Positions 52,766-62,475 of a DNA stretch of 64,000 bases are shown here, piece by piece. The notes beneath the pieces were generated by a model that made no database searches, was not told where the DNA came from, and was given only the letters and a program-made list of their open reading frames with translations. The position numbers were made by a program, and so were the translations under genes. Source of the stretch: Sporosarcina koreensis (GTDB lineage Bacteria; Bacillota; Bacilli; Bacillales_A; Planococcaceae); NCBI RefSeq assembly GCF_001531445.1, contig NZ_LQYA01000007.1, forward strand, positions 32,730 to 96,729, written 5' to 3'. Within the stretch, counting starts at the first letter, position 1. Each line of letters begins with the position of its first letter.

Positions 52766-54247
52766 ATGGCGTTTCTTGATTGGGGTGCAGTTGCTTTATT
52801 CTTTGTTGTCATGGTAGCGATTGGTTTATGGTCTTACAAAAAAGTCAGTGGTTCAGAAGACTTTTTTGTGGCTGGGGGGAAGCTTCCTTGGTGGTTGTCG
52901 GGGATTTCACATCACGTTTCAGGTTACAGTGGGGCAGTATTTGTAGCATATGCAGGACTGGCCTACACGCATGGTTTTAGCATCTATATTTGGTGGGCAG
53001 TTACAATCACCATTGCAGTAATTGTAGGCGCATTTACTTTGGCGCCTAGATGGGCCAGGCTACGGATCAATTATAATATCGAGTCTCCTACTGAATACTT
53101 GTCAACTCGTTATAATGTGCCGACTCAGCAGTTAATGGCTTGGTGTGGAGTGCTATTGAAATTGTTTGACGTAGGAGCGAAGTGGGCCGCCATTGGCATT
53201 TTACTTAACATCTTTACGGGAATGCCAATTATTTATGGGATTATCGCTTCAGGGGTTGTTTCTTTAATCTACATTACGATTGGTGGGCTATGGGCGGATG
53301 TGTGGACAGACTTCGCACAGTTTATCGTCCAGATTGTGGCGGGGCTTGTCATGTTTTTCGTAGTTATGAATCTATTAGGCGGGCCGAGCTCGCTAACGGG
53401 CATTTGGGAGCAACTGCCAAAGGAAAATTCCGATCTATTCAGAGATCCTTATACGGTCTGGTATGTATTCTTCTACTTCTTTGTTGTGTTTTTGAGCTAT
53501 AACGGAGGTACTTGGAATTTGGCTACGCGCTATATTTCTTCACCTTCGGGTAAGGATGCAAAGAAGAGTGGTATTTTATCGGGTGCTCTGTATCTCATCT
53601 GGCCATTGTTTTTGTTCTTCCCTATGTGGGCAGCGCCTATCATCATGCCAGGTTTAAGTGACCCGACACAATCTTACGGATTAATGGCTCAAGAATTGTT
53701 GCCGGCAGGCTTAGTCGGTTTGGTGCTAGCAGGATTGTTTGCGGCAACTATGTCGATGACGTCCTCAGATGCAAATACGATATCAGCAGTTATTACCCGT
53801 GATATTCTGCCAGTGATGTCTGCTAAATATAAGGGGATGTCACAAAAAGAATCACTTAGAATTGCTCGCATAACGACGTTCACTTTTACATTCGTTACAT
53901 TAATTATCGGAATTCAAGCTGAAAGTTTTGGAGGCGTGTTGGGGTTGATCATCTCCTGGTTTGGTGCATTAATCGGTCCGATTTCCATTCCGATGTTGTT
54001 GGGGCTATTTCCACAATTCAAGCATTCTGATTCCAAAGCGGCGATTTCCTCTATACTTGCTGGTTTAGCTACAATTGTTATTACTAAATACTTTGTGACA
54101 GTGCCTTTGTCATTATCCGTCGGTCTTCCTGTGCTTGTTTCTGGAATCGTTTACATCGGCATGGGGCTTTTAAATCGAAAAACTCCAGTTGCGCCTGAAG
54201 TAGAGGCTTTGATTGCTGCAGTAAGCACTGACGAACAAAAAGCGTAA
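52766..54247 (+). CDS. Sodium:solute symporter (SSS family), sugar-type
   Basis: Start ATG 52766, nine bases after AGGAGG; 493 residues with about 13 hydrophobic helices. Family features: VSGSEDFFVAGGKLPWWLSGIS near the start, SPTEYLSTRYNVPTQQL, and LAGLFAATMSMTSSDANTISAVITRD near 330, the Na+ site segment. Unlike the symporter at 21217 it has no C-terminal domain. As first gene of the amino-sugar/uronate operon it is likely the substrate importer. Confidence 0.9.
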   Translation: MAFLDWGAVALFFVVMVAIGLWSYKKVSGSEDFFVAGGKLPWWLSGISHHVSGYSGAVFVAYAGLAYTHGFSIYIWWAVTITIAVIVGAFTLAPRWARLRINYNIESPTEYLSTRYNVPTQQLMAWCGVLLKLFDVGAKWAAIGILLNIFTGMPIIYGIIASGVVSLIYITIGGLWADVWTDFAQFIVQIVAGLVMFFVVMNLLGGPSSLTGIWEQLPKENSDLFRDPYTVWYVFFYFFVVFLSYNGGTWNLATRYISSPSGKDAKKSGILSGALYLIWPLFLFFPMWAAPIIMPGLSDPTQSYGLMAQELLPAGLVGLVLAGLFAATMSMTSSDANTISAVITRDILPVMSAKYKGMSQKESLRIARITTFTFTFVTLIIGIQAESFGGVLGLIISWFGALIGPISIPMLLGLFPQFKHSDSKAAISSILAGLATIVITKYFVTVPLSLSVGLPVLVSGIVYIGMGLLNRKTPVAPEVEALIAAVSTDEQKA

Positions 54248-54262
54248 GGAGATGTTTACACC

Positions 54263-55495
54263 ATGGGGTACGAGGAGATAAAGCAATTTTACACTACACA
54301 ATTAAACACGAGCTTCATCCCTTATTGGGAAACGAAAATAGATTTCCAGTACGGTGGTGTTTTCTCTTGTATCCAAAATGATGCCGATGAGATTGTAAGT
54401 CAAGACAAATATATATGGTCTCAAGGAAGATTTTTATGGATTGCAAGTAAGCTATTAGAGAAAAAAGAACGGTATGTATTGAACGGCAAATGGGAAGATG
54501 CCGCAGAAAAGACTTATACCTTTTTACGGAAAAATGCTGTAATGACAAACGGTCACATCGTCAATGCAGTAGCGAAAGATGGAACGCATTTGGAAGACGA
54601 GATGGACAATAGTATTTTCGCAGATTGTTTTTATGTCCTTGGCTGTAATGCATATGCGCAGTTTACAAAGGATAGTGCAATCTATGAACATGCAAAAAGT
54701 GTATATAAGCAGATTAAGAGAAGAATAGAGGAAGATACATTTCAATCAGAACCTTATCCTATTCCTAAAGGATTTCAATCCCACTCTATTCCAATGATAT
54801 TGATTAATGTCACCGATGAGCTCTATAGCTCATCGGTGCAATTCAACGATCCTGAAAGCGAACAGATCAGGGAGCATGTTAAATTGCTGTTTCTGCAAAT
54901 CACCCAGAAGCACATTAAAGAAAAAAGGATTGTTGAAATGATGCCGAATCATTCCGAAGATGAGGACACGTTGCTCTATCGGCATATCAATCCGGGTCAC
55001 ACATTGGAGTGTCTTTGGTTTTTAAACGAAGCTCTACAGCATTTTCCGAATGAGGAAAAAAAGGCACTTTCACATGAATTTATACGGTTGATAAAAGATA
55101 CAGTGGAAATTGGCTGGGATCAGCAATTCGGTGGATTGTTTCGTTTCGTCGATGAAACGGGGGGGATTCCAAAAGGAAGATGTATTGATGACCGTTTTGA
55201 GCAATTAATCTTGGATACATGGGATACAAAGCTATGGTGGCCGCATTCTGAAGCTCTTTATACTGTATTACTTTACAGTATCCAATCTGACGATGAAGAG
55301 TTAGAACGATGGTATGAGAAAATAGAAAAATATTGTTTTGAAATTTTCCCTTCCCCGGATGGGCTTGAATGGATTCAAATACGCAGCCGTGCGGGCGAAC
55401 CGGTTCGAAAGACGGTTGCATTGCCTGTAAAAGATCCATTTCATATTATGCGTAACTTCATTAAGATCATCGACTTGGTTGAAGGAGTACAGTAA
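54263..55495 (+). CDS. AGE-family epimerase/isomerase
   Basis: A 410-residue (alpha/alpha)6-barrel protein of the N-acylglucosamine 2-epimerase family. Likely active-site segments are YRHINPGHTLECLWFL near residue 240 and KLWWPHSEALYTVL near 330, with LEDEMDNSIFADCFYVLGCNAY around 110. The family interconverts N-acylmannosamine and N-acylglucosamine, or epimerises mannose, cellobiose and similar sugars. GGAGATG precedes the ATG. The stop TAA shares its last base with the next start (TAATG). Confidence 0.88.
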   Translation: MGYEEIKQFYTTQLNTSFIPYWETKIDFQYGGVFSCIQNDADEIVSQDKYIWSQGRFLWIASKLLEKKERYVLNGKWEDAAEKTYTFLRKNAVMTNGHIVNAVAKDGTHLEDEMDNSIFADCFYVLGCNAYAQFTKDSAIYEHAKSVYKQIKRRIEEDTFQSEPYPIPKGFQSHSIPMILINVTDELYSSSVQFNDPESEQIREHVKLLFLQITQKHIKEKRIVEMMPNHSEDEDTLLYRHINPGHTLECLWFLNEALQHFPNEEKKALSHEFIRLIKDTVEIGWDQQFGGLFRFVDETGGIPKGRCIDDRFEQLILDTWDTKLWWPHSEALYTVLLYSIQSDDEELERWYEKIEKYCFEIFPSPDGLEWIQIRSRAGEPVRKTVALPVKDPFHIMRNFIKIIDLVEGVQ

Positions 55496-56715
55496 TGCGG
55501 TTGACCGTTAAGGAAATCGATATTACCCCTTCTACACCAATCAGCTTGGCCGGTTTCGCACATCGAGATACCTATACGGAAACTGTATATGCTCCCATTC
55601 TTTTGAAAATGTTTTATTTTACGGATGATAAAAATCAGTTTCTATTGTTCGTTGCGGACTTGATTTGGTGGGATGATCAATTTGTTGAAGATATGAGTGT
55701 CAAGATAAGCAAGGATATTGGTATCGATGCAAATAATATTTGTTTCCATGCGACTCACAATCATTCAGGACCCCAAACCTCGAACAAGTTTAGTAAGGAG
55801 CTCGGGATTTTGGATGAAGGGTATATAAAGTATTTATATAACACAATCCTGAGAAATACGCATGAATTGCTAATGAAAATCGGCGAGCTAGTAACGGTCA
55901 AAGTATACAAGGGTTACTCTGACATAGGTATTTATCGAAGGAAGAAGCACGAAGGTCAAATCTTGATGAAGCCAAATGAAGATATACCTAACGATTCTGA
56001 GCTTACATTCATCGCTTTTATCGGTATGGATGAATCGATGAAGGGAGGTTTGATTCACTTCGCATGCCATCCTACAAGTACCGACATAAATGAAATTTCG
56101 AGCGAGTTCATAGGGGCATGTTGCCGAAAAGTAAGTAACCGTTTCAATGGAGTGCCTGTTGCTTTCTTACAAGGTTTCACAGGAGATATCCGGCCAAATC
56201 TCGTGGCAAATGGCGATTTCTTCAGGGGAACCGCACTCCATATGGAAGAACTGGGCGAACGATTGGCGGAGGATGTCATTCGAATCATGGCTAATCCCTC
56301 ACAAAGATTCACAAATTTTACGTTGACGAGTTCGATGGATTCGTTGCCATTGTATTTTGACGAGTCCCATGATGGACATCCTGCTTCTGAAATGCTCGAT
56401 GAATGGCGGAGTTTAAAACTCCAAAAGTTCATGCTTAATGATCAATTAGTCTTTTTGTTTTGTAACGCTGAAATGGTACAGTCCTACGGATTATTCGCCA
56501 AGCAATACGGTCAGTTTGTATTGCCCGTCGGCTATAGCAACGGGATGATCGGTTATGTCGCGAATGATTGCCAATTACGGAATGGTGGTTATGAGGCTGA
56601 ACAGTTTATCAACTATTTTAATTTGAAGGGAAAACTTAGGGCTGGAAGCGAAGTGTTGATCAAGATACAACTGAAAAAGATTATGGAAGAGGTGCACAAT
56701 GAAAGCGATATTTGA
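55495..56715 (+). CDS. Neutral-ceramidase-like hydrolase, N-terminal domain only
   Basis: A 406-residue protein matching the N-terminal domain of neutral/alkaline ceramidases (DITPSTPISLAGFAHRD, FHATHNHSGPQTS with zinc-type histidines near 90, FACHPTSTD near 185, PVAFLQGFTGDIRPN near 225). True ceramidases are about 700 residues with a C-terminal domain; short versions occur in carbohydrate operons of Firmicutes and probably hydrolyse an amide or N-acyl bond. No signal peptide, so it acts on an imported product. It overlaps AGE (one base) and NagB (17 bases). Confidence 0.82.
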   Translation: MRLTVKEIDITPSTPISLAGFAHRDTYTETVYAPILLKMFYFTDDKNQFLLFVADLIWWDDQFVEDMSVKISKDIGIDANNICFHATHNHSGPQTSNKFSKELGILDEGYIKYLYNTILRNTHELLMKIGELVTVKVYKGYSDIGIYRRKKHEGQILMKPNEDIPNDSELTFIAFIGMDESMKGGLIHFACHPTSTDINEISSEFIGACCRKVSNRFNGVPVAFLQGFTGDIRPNLVANGDFFRGTALHMEELGERLAEDVIRIMANPSQRFTNFTLTSSMDSLPLYFDESHDGHPASEMLDEWRSLKLQKFMLNDQLVFLFCNAEMVQSYGLFAKQYGQFVLPVGYSNGMIGYVANDCQLRNGGYEAEQFINYFNLKGKLRAGSEVLIKIQLKKIMEEVHNESDI

Positions 56716-57466
56716 AGGAAGAACAGATCAACTAGAGTATAAAGTATTTAATAACAGAGAGGGAATGGGTGCTTATTCCGCATCCGTCGCAGCAAAGAAA
56801 ATCCTAGATGTATTGAAGGAAAAGGAAGAGGTGCGGATCATATTTGCTTCTGCCCCTTCTCAAAATGAGTTTATGAAACATTTGACTGCTGTAGAAGAAA
56901 TAGATTGGTCTCGAGTCGTAGGCTTCCATATGGACGAATACATCGGCCTTCCGGAGGATTCCGATCAGTGGTTCAAAAATTACATTGAATCACATTTGTT
57001 CGCTAAAGTGTCTATGAAAATGTTTCATTTCATCGACGGGACAAAAGATCCCGAAGCGATGATAGAAGAGTATGGATTATTATTAGCTGAAAATCCGATT
57101 GATCTTGTCTGTTTGGGTGTTGGAGAGAATGGACATATCGCATTCAATGATCCACCAGTAGCGGACTTTGACGATCCCTTTCCAATAAAGAAAGTGGAAC
57201 TGGACCAATTCAGCCGACAACAGCAAGTTAATGACGGTTGCTTCGAAACTTTGGAGAAAGTGCCGACACATGCACTCACACTTACGATTCCTACTCTACT
57301 GAGAGGAGACATGATGGTATGTACCGTCCCGGGAGCCACCAAGCGTTCGGCAATCAAGAAAGTATTAAATGACCCAATATCAACAGATTGCCCAGCTACA
57401 ATTTTACGGACCCATGGCAATGCTTACTTAGTAATGGATAAGGGTGCCTATGGAGACTTCCAATGA
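56699..57466 (+). CDS. nagB: Glucosamine-6-phosphate deaminase
   Basis: A 255-residue protein of normal NagB length. Signature blocks: GFHMDEYIGLPEDS near residue 78, LVCLGVGENGHIAFNDPP near 137, and THALTLTIPTLLRGDMMVCTVPGATKRSAIKKVL near 190. It converts glucosamine-6-phosphate to fructose-6-phosphate and ammonia. It overlaps the ceramidase-like gene by 17 bases and the NagA start by four (ATGA), so translation is coupled. Confidence 0.92.
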   Translation: MKAIFEGRTDQLEYKVFNNREGMGAYSASVAAKKILDVLKEKEEVRIIFASAPSQNEFMKHLTAVEEIDWSRVVGFHMDEYIGLPEDSDQWFKNYIESHLFAKVSMKMFHFIDGTKDPEAMIEEYGLLLAENPIDLVCLGVGENGHIAFNDPPVADFDDPFPIKKVELDQFSRQQQVNDGCFETLEKVPTHALTLTIPTLLRGDMMVCTVPGATKRSAIKKVLNDPISTDCPATILRTHGNAYLVMDKGAYGDFQ

Positions 57467-58617
57467 GGGTAATTCAAGGAAACCTATTGGGTGGCGGTAA
57501 TCGTTCGGTAGAGATAACCGTTGCCGATGGGCTAATAAAAGAAATTGTAGCTATTGAGTATGATAGTTCGCTGTCCTATATTACACCGGGGTTAGTTGAT
57601 TTACAGGTGAATGGTTATATGAACATTGATTTTAATAATGAACCGTTGTCGCCGGAAGAGTGGAGAACGATTACTCGTGAATTATCTAAGAACGGTGTGA
57701 CGACATTCTATCCGACTATCATTACAAATAGCATTATTAATTTGCAACGGATATTTGAAGGGAATTTGGAGTCGTTGAAAAAAGAACCCGATGTACTGAA
57801 ATACATTGGAGGGTTCCATTTAGAAGGCCCTTATTTATCCGATGAAGATGGTCCAAGGGGAGCGCATGATAGGGAATTTATCAAAAAGCCTGATTGGGAA
57901 GAATTTAAGTTGCTTCAGCAAAAAGCAGAAGGATTAATAAAAATCATTACTTTGTCTCCTGAATGGGAGGAGTCAGAGGCTTTTATACAAAATGCTGCCA
58001 AGTCAGGAGTAAAAGTTGCTATCGGTCATACTGCATCCACTACCGACCAAATTAAGAAAGCGGTCCAGTCAGGGGCTACGTTTTCAACCCACTTAGGGAA
58101 CGGTGCCCACTTACAGTTACCCCGCCATCCGAATTACATTTGGGATCAGCTGGCCGAAGAAAAATTATGGGCTACAGTAATAGCTGATGGATATCACCTC
58201 CCGGAAAATGTATTGCGTGTTATCAAGGAAGTAAAGAAGGACAAGATGGTGCTTATAAGCGACAGTGTCGCTTTAGCCGGAATGCCGGCAGGGGATTATC
58301 AAACAGCAGTTGGCGGTGAAGTGACTCTTACGCAAGAGGGACGTTTGCATTTGAAAGGAAATCCCGCTCTTCTCGCGGGGGCCGCCCAAAGTCTTTGGGA
58401 AAGTATACAACAGTACGTTGATAATGGGATTGGCAGCATGATAGATGCGATACGGAGAGGGTCAGTTTTACCTTCGGATCTAATGGGATTGCCACAAAAA
58501 GAAGGTCTATCAATTGGTGCCCCTGCGGACCTTTTGAAGATACGTGTGGATGATGGCGGTTGGAAAATTGAATCAGTCTACAAATATGGGGAACGGGTGA
58601 GTTCATGTCTACCTTAA
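57463..58617 (+). CDS. nagA: N-acetylglucosamine-6-phosphate deacetylase
   Basis: A 384-residue amidohydrolase-fold enzyme. The metal-dependent pattern of NagA is present: ITPGLVDLQVNGYMNIDF near 45, GGFHLEGPYLSDEDGPRGAHD near 122, KVAIGHTASTTDQIKKAV, STHLGNGAHLQLPRHPN near 212 and LISDSVALAGMPAGDY near 265. It yields glucosamine-6-phosphate, which NagB deaminates. Its 3' end overlaps the SIS gene by 13 bases. Confidence 0.92.
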   Translation: MRVIQGNLLGGGNRSVEITVADGLIKEIVAIEYDSSLSYITPGLVDLQVNGYMNIDFNNEPLSPEEWRTITRELSKNGVTTFYPTIITNSIINLQRIFEGNLESLKKEPDVLKYIGGFHLEGPYLSDEDGPRGAHDREFIKKPDWEEFKLLQQKAEGLIKIITLSPEWEESEAFIQNAAKSGVKVAIGHTASTTDQIKKAVQSGATFSTHLGNGAHLQLPRHPNYIWDQLAEEKLWATVIADGYHLPENVLRVIKEVKKDKMVLISDSVALAGMPAGDYQTAVGGEVTLTQEGRLHLKGNPALLAGAAQSLWESIQQYVDNGIGSMIDAIRRGSVLPSDLMGLPQKEGLSIGAPADLLKIRVDDGGWKIESVYKYGERVSSCLP

Positions 58618-59360
58618 TGATGCAATACTATGAGGAGATTACTAAGTATTTGCAAGAGATAACGACCGATGAACAGGAAAATATAGTAAACGCGGCTAAA
58701 GTTTTAGCCGACCATATTAAAAAGGATAAAATCTTCTTCGTGTATGGTCCCGGCGGACATTCCAACTTAGCCGCCCAAGAGGTCTTTTTCAGGGCAGGTG
58801 GTTTAATGCATGCGAGTGCCATTTTGGATGAAGGTACGTTGCTTAGCGGCGGAGCCCTTCGATCAATGGCTATTGAACGCACACCAGGTTACGGCCGGAT
58901 TGTTATCAATGATTATGGTGTTGATAAGGGAGACTTGCTGATCATTGTAAATGCCTATGGAATAAATACAGCTACTATTGACGCCGCACTTGAAGCGAAG
59001 TTGAGGGGAGCTTTTGTCATAAGTGTAAGCTCTCATGGTCATGCAACCGAGACACCAGATAATCATCCAGCTCGCCATCCATCCAAATCAAATCTTCATG
59101 ACCTCGCTGATATCAGTATCGATTCAAAGGTGAAGGTGGGAGATGCGGTCATGACAATTGAAGGCCAAGAGCAAAAGGTAGGCGCGATTTCCACTTTCGT
59201 CAATGCTTTCATATTAAATAGTGTAGTCATCGAAGCTGTACAAATTCTGGCGAATGATGGGATCAGTCCACCGATATGGAAAAGTGGAAATGCCATAGGC
59301 GGGGATGAATGGAATAACCAATTTATCGCAAAATTCAAAGGGGAAATAAAAAAACTATAA
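58605..59360 (+). CDS. SIS-domain sugar-phosphate-binding protein
   Basis: A 251-residue SIS-fold protein: IFFVYGPGGHSNLAAQEVFFRAGGLMHASAI near 45 is the phosphosugar-binding P-loop-like segment, followed by DKGDLLIIVNAYGINTATIDAALEAKLRGAFVISVSS. Related unassigned proteins occur next to nagA and may be sugar-phosphate isomerases, etherases or sensors. Start ATG 58605 behind GGGTGAG; an ATG at 58617 is possible. The substrate cannot be stated. Confidence 0.82.
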   Translation: MSTLMMQYYEEITKYLQEITTDEQENIVNAAKVLADHIKKDKIFFVYGPGGHSNLAAQEVFFRAGGLMHASAILDEGTLLSGGALRSMAIERTPGYGRIVINDYGVDKGDLLIIVNAYGINTATIDAALEAKLRGAFVISVSSHGHATETPDNHPARHPSKSNLHDLADISIDSKVKVGDAVMTIEGQEQKVGAISTFVNAFILNSVVIEAVQILANDGISPPIWKSGNAIGGDEWNNQFIAKFKGEIKKL

Positions 59361-59413
59361 AAATCATATATAATGGAAGGGAGTTGGTTCATTAACAGTT
59401 AGGAGAGCAAACG

Positions 59414-60556
59414 ATGATAAAAGGCACTGGTCTATTACGGGAAAAAAATAAAAGAACGTTATTGTCTCATGTTCGAAAGCTCGGAGAAACATCAAGACAA
59501 GAATTAGTGAAGCTAATGAACGTGAGTAAAAATACTGTATCACTTATCGTAGAAGACATGATAAAAGAAAATATTCTCGTTGAAAAAGGAATTAAGGAGC
59601 CGGGGAGGAAAGGACGTCCCAGAATACGGATTCAAATTAATCGGGACAATTTCCTGGCGGTTGGTTTTTCTGTCAGCAAATACAATCTCCATTATATTGT
59701 GGTCAATTATTACGGGGAACAGGTGGAGCAAAATACTTTTACAGTCGACGGTTCATCATCAGACCTTGTGGTGGCTATGATTTATGATATAGCAGAAAAT
59801 CTTATTCAGCGTTATAAAACGCTTATCGGCATTGGAATTGGTATACCAGGGATAGTGGACGTGGATCGGAAAATCGTCTTGACGTCTACTCCTTTAAACT
59901 GGCGTGATGTGACATTTACTAAGTTCGAACAAATCGGTGTACCTGTCCACCTTCACAATAGCGTAAATATGGGAGCCTTGGATGCTATTAATAGGAACGG
60001 GTTTACAGAGGGGGAAGAGACGTTTTATGTCCGCATTGGCGAAGGAGTAGGCGGAGCGTACATCTATGAGAATGACATACTAAATGGAGCAAGTTGGACT
60101 GCTGGAGAGATTGGCCACTTATCTATTGAAGCTACAACTGAGCGTTGCAGATGTGGCCAATTTGGTTGTCTGGAAATGTTAATCAATCATGTGTCGTTCC
60201 TAGATAAGCTGCAGCATACCGAATACCGAATTCCTAAAGCAAGGGAGAATATTACGTTCGCGGAGGAGTTGCTTCATTCCGGGCAGATTCAAAAAATTGT
60301 TGAACAATATGGATGTTATTTAGGAAAAGCAATTGTCCAAATCATCCATATTATAAACCCAAAATATATTTTAATTGATTCGTCATATAATGCATTCCCA
60401 CAGTTTGTCGATGCTTGTAGCAAAACGGTGCGGCAAAATGCATTGGAAGCATCCATCCAGAATATGACGATAACGTATGAGAAAAAACGAAGTCAACTTT
60501 ACAGGGGTGCTGCACTTTATTCAATCTTACATTACGAGCAGCTGTTTGATCATTAA
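59414..60556 (+). CDS. ROK-family transcriptional repressor (NagC/XylR type)
   Basis: A 380-residue protein. Winged helix at about 10-60 (KRTLLSHVRKLGETSRQELVKLMNVSKNTVSLIVEDMI), then a ROK sugar-kinase fold with the zinc motif CRCGQFGCLEML near 256. At the place of the catalytic aspartate of ROK kinases (NDAN) this protein has HNSVNMGAL, so it should not phosphorylate sugar: it is a sensor-repressor. It probably binds the operator at 52683 and responds to an operon intermediate. AGGAGAGC precedes the ATG. It splits the amino-sugar and uronate gene blocks. Confidence 0.9.
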   Translation: MIKGTGLLREKNKRTLLSHVRKLGETSRQELVKLMNVSKNTVSLIVEDMIKENILVEKGIKEPGRKGRPRIRIQINRDNFLAVGFSVSKYNLHYIVVNYYGEQVEQNTFTVDGSSSDLVVAMIYDIAENLIQRYKTLIGIGIGIPGIVDVDRKIVLTSTPLNWRDVTFTKFEQIGVPVHLHNSVNMGALDAINRNGFTEGEETFYVRIGEGVGGAYIYENDILNGASWTAGEIGHLSIEATTERCRCGQFGCLEMLINHVSFLDKLQHTEYRIPKARENITFAEELLHSGQIQKIVEQYGCYLGKAIVQIIHIINPKYILIDSSYNAFPQFVDACSKTVRQNALEASIQNMTITYEKKRSQLYRGAALYSILHYEQLFDH

Positions 60557-60579
60557 TTGTAATTGGGGAGGGATTGGCT

Positions 60580-61635
60580 TTGCAGATGAGCTTTAGGTGG
60601 TACGGGGAAGGGGATCCGATCAGCCTAACCGACATTAAACAAATTCCTAATATGACAGGTATCGTAACCGCTATATACGACATTCCCGCAGGCGAGGTAT
60701 GGCCTGTAGAACGTATAAAGGAATTAAAAAAAGCTGTTGAAAAGGAAGGCATGGAGATTGCAATTATAGAAAGTGTACCAGTGCACGAAGATATTAAGAT
60801 GGGTGCAGCAAAGAGAGATCATTGGATTGCGAATTACCAACAAACCATCCGTAATTTGGCTTCTGTTGGCATAAACCGCATTTGTTATAACTTTATGCCA
60901 GTATTTGATTGGACAAGAACCTCGTTATCCGCTCCACTGTCAGACGGCTCGAATTCTTTGGCGTATGATGAAAAAGTGGCGGGGAATATAGATCCGCTTA
61001 GTGGAGAACTCGTTTTGCCAGGTTGGGATCTATCTTATCAGATCGACGATTTGCGAAGGATCATGGATATATATAAGGATATGCCGGAACAACAGCTATT
61101 CGATAACTTGATCTACTTTTTGGAGAAGATAATACCGGTTGCGGATGAAGAGAAAGTGTATATGGCGATACATCCTGATGATCCGCCATGGTCGATTTTC
61201 GGATTACCCCGAGTCGTTATAAATAAGGATTCTATTGCAAAAATTATAAGCAGCGTGGACAGCAAATATAATGGCATTACGTTTTGTACAGGTTCATATG
61301 GAGCTGATCGGAACAATGAACTATGTGAAATGATTGAGGCGGCAAAAGGAAGAATACACTTTGTCCATGCCAGAAATATTAAATGGACAGGGGAGAAATC
61401 ATTCCAGGAAACTTCCCATTTATCAAGGGATGGTTCGCTTGATATGGTAGCCATCCTTAAGAAGTTGGTCGAAGTTTCGTTTGATGGTCCTATTCGACCT
61501 GATCATGGCAGGATGATATGGGGTGAGAAGGGGCGACCTGGATATGGTTTATATGACCGCGCTTTGGGGGCCACTTATCTTAATGGGATTTTAGATACGA
61601 TTTACCACCATACTGAGGAAGGTGTTGAATCATGA
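60580..61635 (+). CDS. uxuA: Mannonate dehydratase
   Basis: The preferred start is TTG 60580, seven bases after GGAGG; TTG 60574 touches the ribosome site, and ATG 60586 is too far. About 351 residues of UxuA: MSFRWYGEGDPISLTDIKQIP at the start, IPAGEVWPVERIKEL, SVPVHEDIKMG, MAIHPDDPPWSIFGLPRVV near 205, HFVHARNIKWTG and RPDHGRMIWGEKGRPGYGLYDRALGATYL. It dehydrates D-mannonate to 2-keto-3-deoxygluconate (KDG). Overlaps the next gene by four bases (ATGA). Confidence 0.93.
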   Translation: MQMSFRWYGEGDPISLTDIKQIPNMTGIVTAIYDIPAGEVWPVERIKELKKAVEKEGMEIAIIESVPVHEDIKMGAAKRDHWIANYQQTIRNLASVGINRICYNFMPVFDWTRTSLSAPLSDGSNSLAYDEKVAGNIDPLSGELVLPGWDLSYQIDDLRRIMDIYKDMPEQQLFDNLIYFLEKIIPVADEEKVYMAIHPDDPPWSIFGLPRVVINKDSIAKIISSVDSKYNGITFCTGSYGADRNNELCEMIEAAKGRIHFVHARNIKWTGEKSFQETSHLSRDGSLDMVAILKKLVEVSFDGPIRPDHGRMIWGEKGRPGYGLYDRALGATYLNGILDTIYHHTEEGVES

Positions 61636-62465
61636 CATTAGATTGTAATTTCTCGAAAGAGGTTGTTGTAGTAACAGGTGGCAGCGGTGTCATTGGCAGC
61701 ACCATATGCAGGAAACTGGCAGAGTTAGGTGCGAGCGTTGCGATTTTGGCAAGAAACAAAGATAAGATTGAGAGTTTGGTTCATGATATTAGAAATTTGG
61801 GTGGTAACGCTCAAGGCTACTCTGTCGACGTTTTGGATGTGGATCGATTGCATGAAGTGAAAATGAGGATTGAACAAGACCTCGGTGAATGTACGATATT
61901 GATTAATGGTGCAGGCGGAAATAATCCAAAGGCAACGACATCTGATGAATTTTTCAGTGTGGAACAAACTGAAAGGGATTTCTTTCAGTTAGACGGAGAA
62001 GCGGTCGGTCATCTGTTTGACTTGAATTTCTTAGGAACACTGCTGCCAACTCAAGTCTTTGCACAGGGCATGGCCAAACGTCAAAAGGGCACGATATTGA
62101 ATATCTCATCAATGAATGCTTACACACCATTAACGAAAATACCTGCTTACAGTGGCGCTAAAGCCGCCATCAGCAATTTTACGCAGTGGCTGGCCGTTTA
62201 TTTTTCAAAATCAAACATAAGAGTCAACGCGATTGCACCAGGTTTTTTTCTTACGGAACAAAACCATTCTTTGCTAATAAAGGAAGACGGAGAGTTGTCT
62301 CAGAGGGCAGAAAAAATAATAGGTCAAACTCCAATGGGACGTTTTGGCGAACCGGAAGAACTACTTGGAGCTATCATTTGGTTGCTGAATGAACGGGCTT
62401 CAAGTTTTGTCACAGGCGTAGTCATTCCGATTGATGGGGGTTTTTCAGCATATAGCGGAGTTTAG
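61632..62465 (+). CDS. D-mannonate oxidoreductase, SDR type
   Basis: A 277-residue short-chain dehydrogenase: VVVTGGSGVIGSTICRKLAELGAS (NAD(P)-binding, TGxxxGxG-like), NGAGG near residue 95, catalytic Ser in LNISSMNAY, Tyr and Lys in YSGAKAAI. Similar to B. subtilis UxuB (YjmF), which reduces D-fructuronate to D-mannonate, and unlike the E. coli UxuB family. Its position next to UxuA and KDG genes supports the role. Four-base overlap with UxuA. Confidence 0.85.
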   Translation: MTLDCNFSKEVVVVTGGSGVIGSTICRKLAELGASVAILARNKDKIESLVHDIRNLGGNAQGYSVDVLDVDRLHEVKMRIEQDLGECTILINGAGGNNPKATTSDEFFSVEQTERDFFQLDGEAVGHLFDLNFLGTLLPTQVFAQGMAKRQKGTILNISSMNAYTPLTKIPAYSGAKAAISNFTQWLAVYFSKSNIRVNAIAPGFFLTEQNHSLLIKEDGELSQRAEKIIGQTPMGRFGEPEELLGAIIWLLNERASSFVTGVVIPIDGGFSAYSGV

Positions 62466-62475
62466 GAGGAGTACC

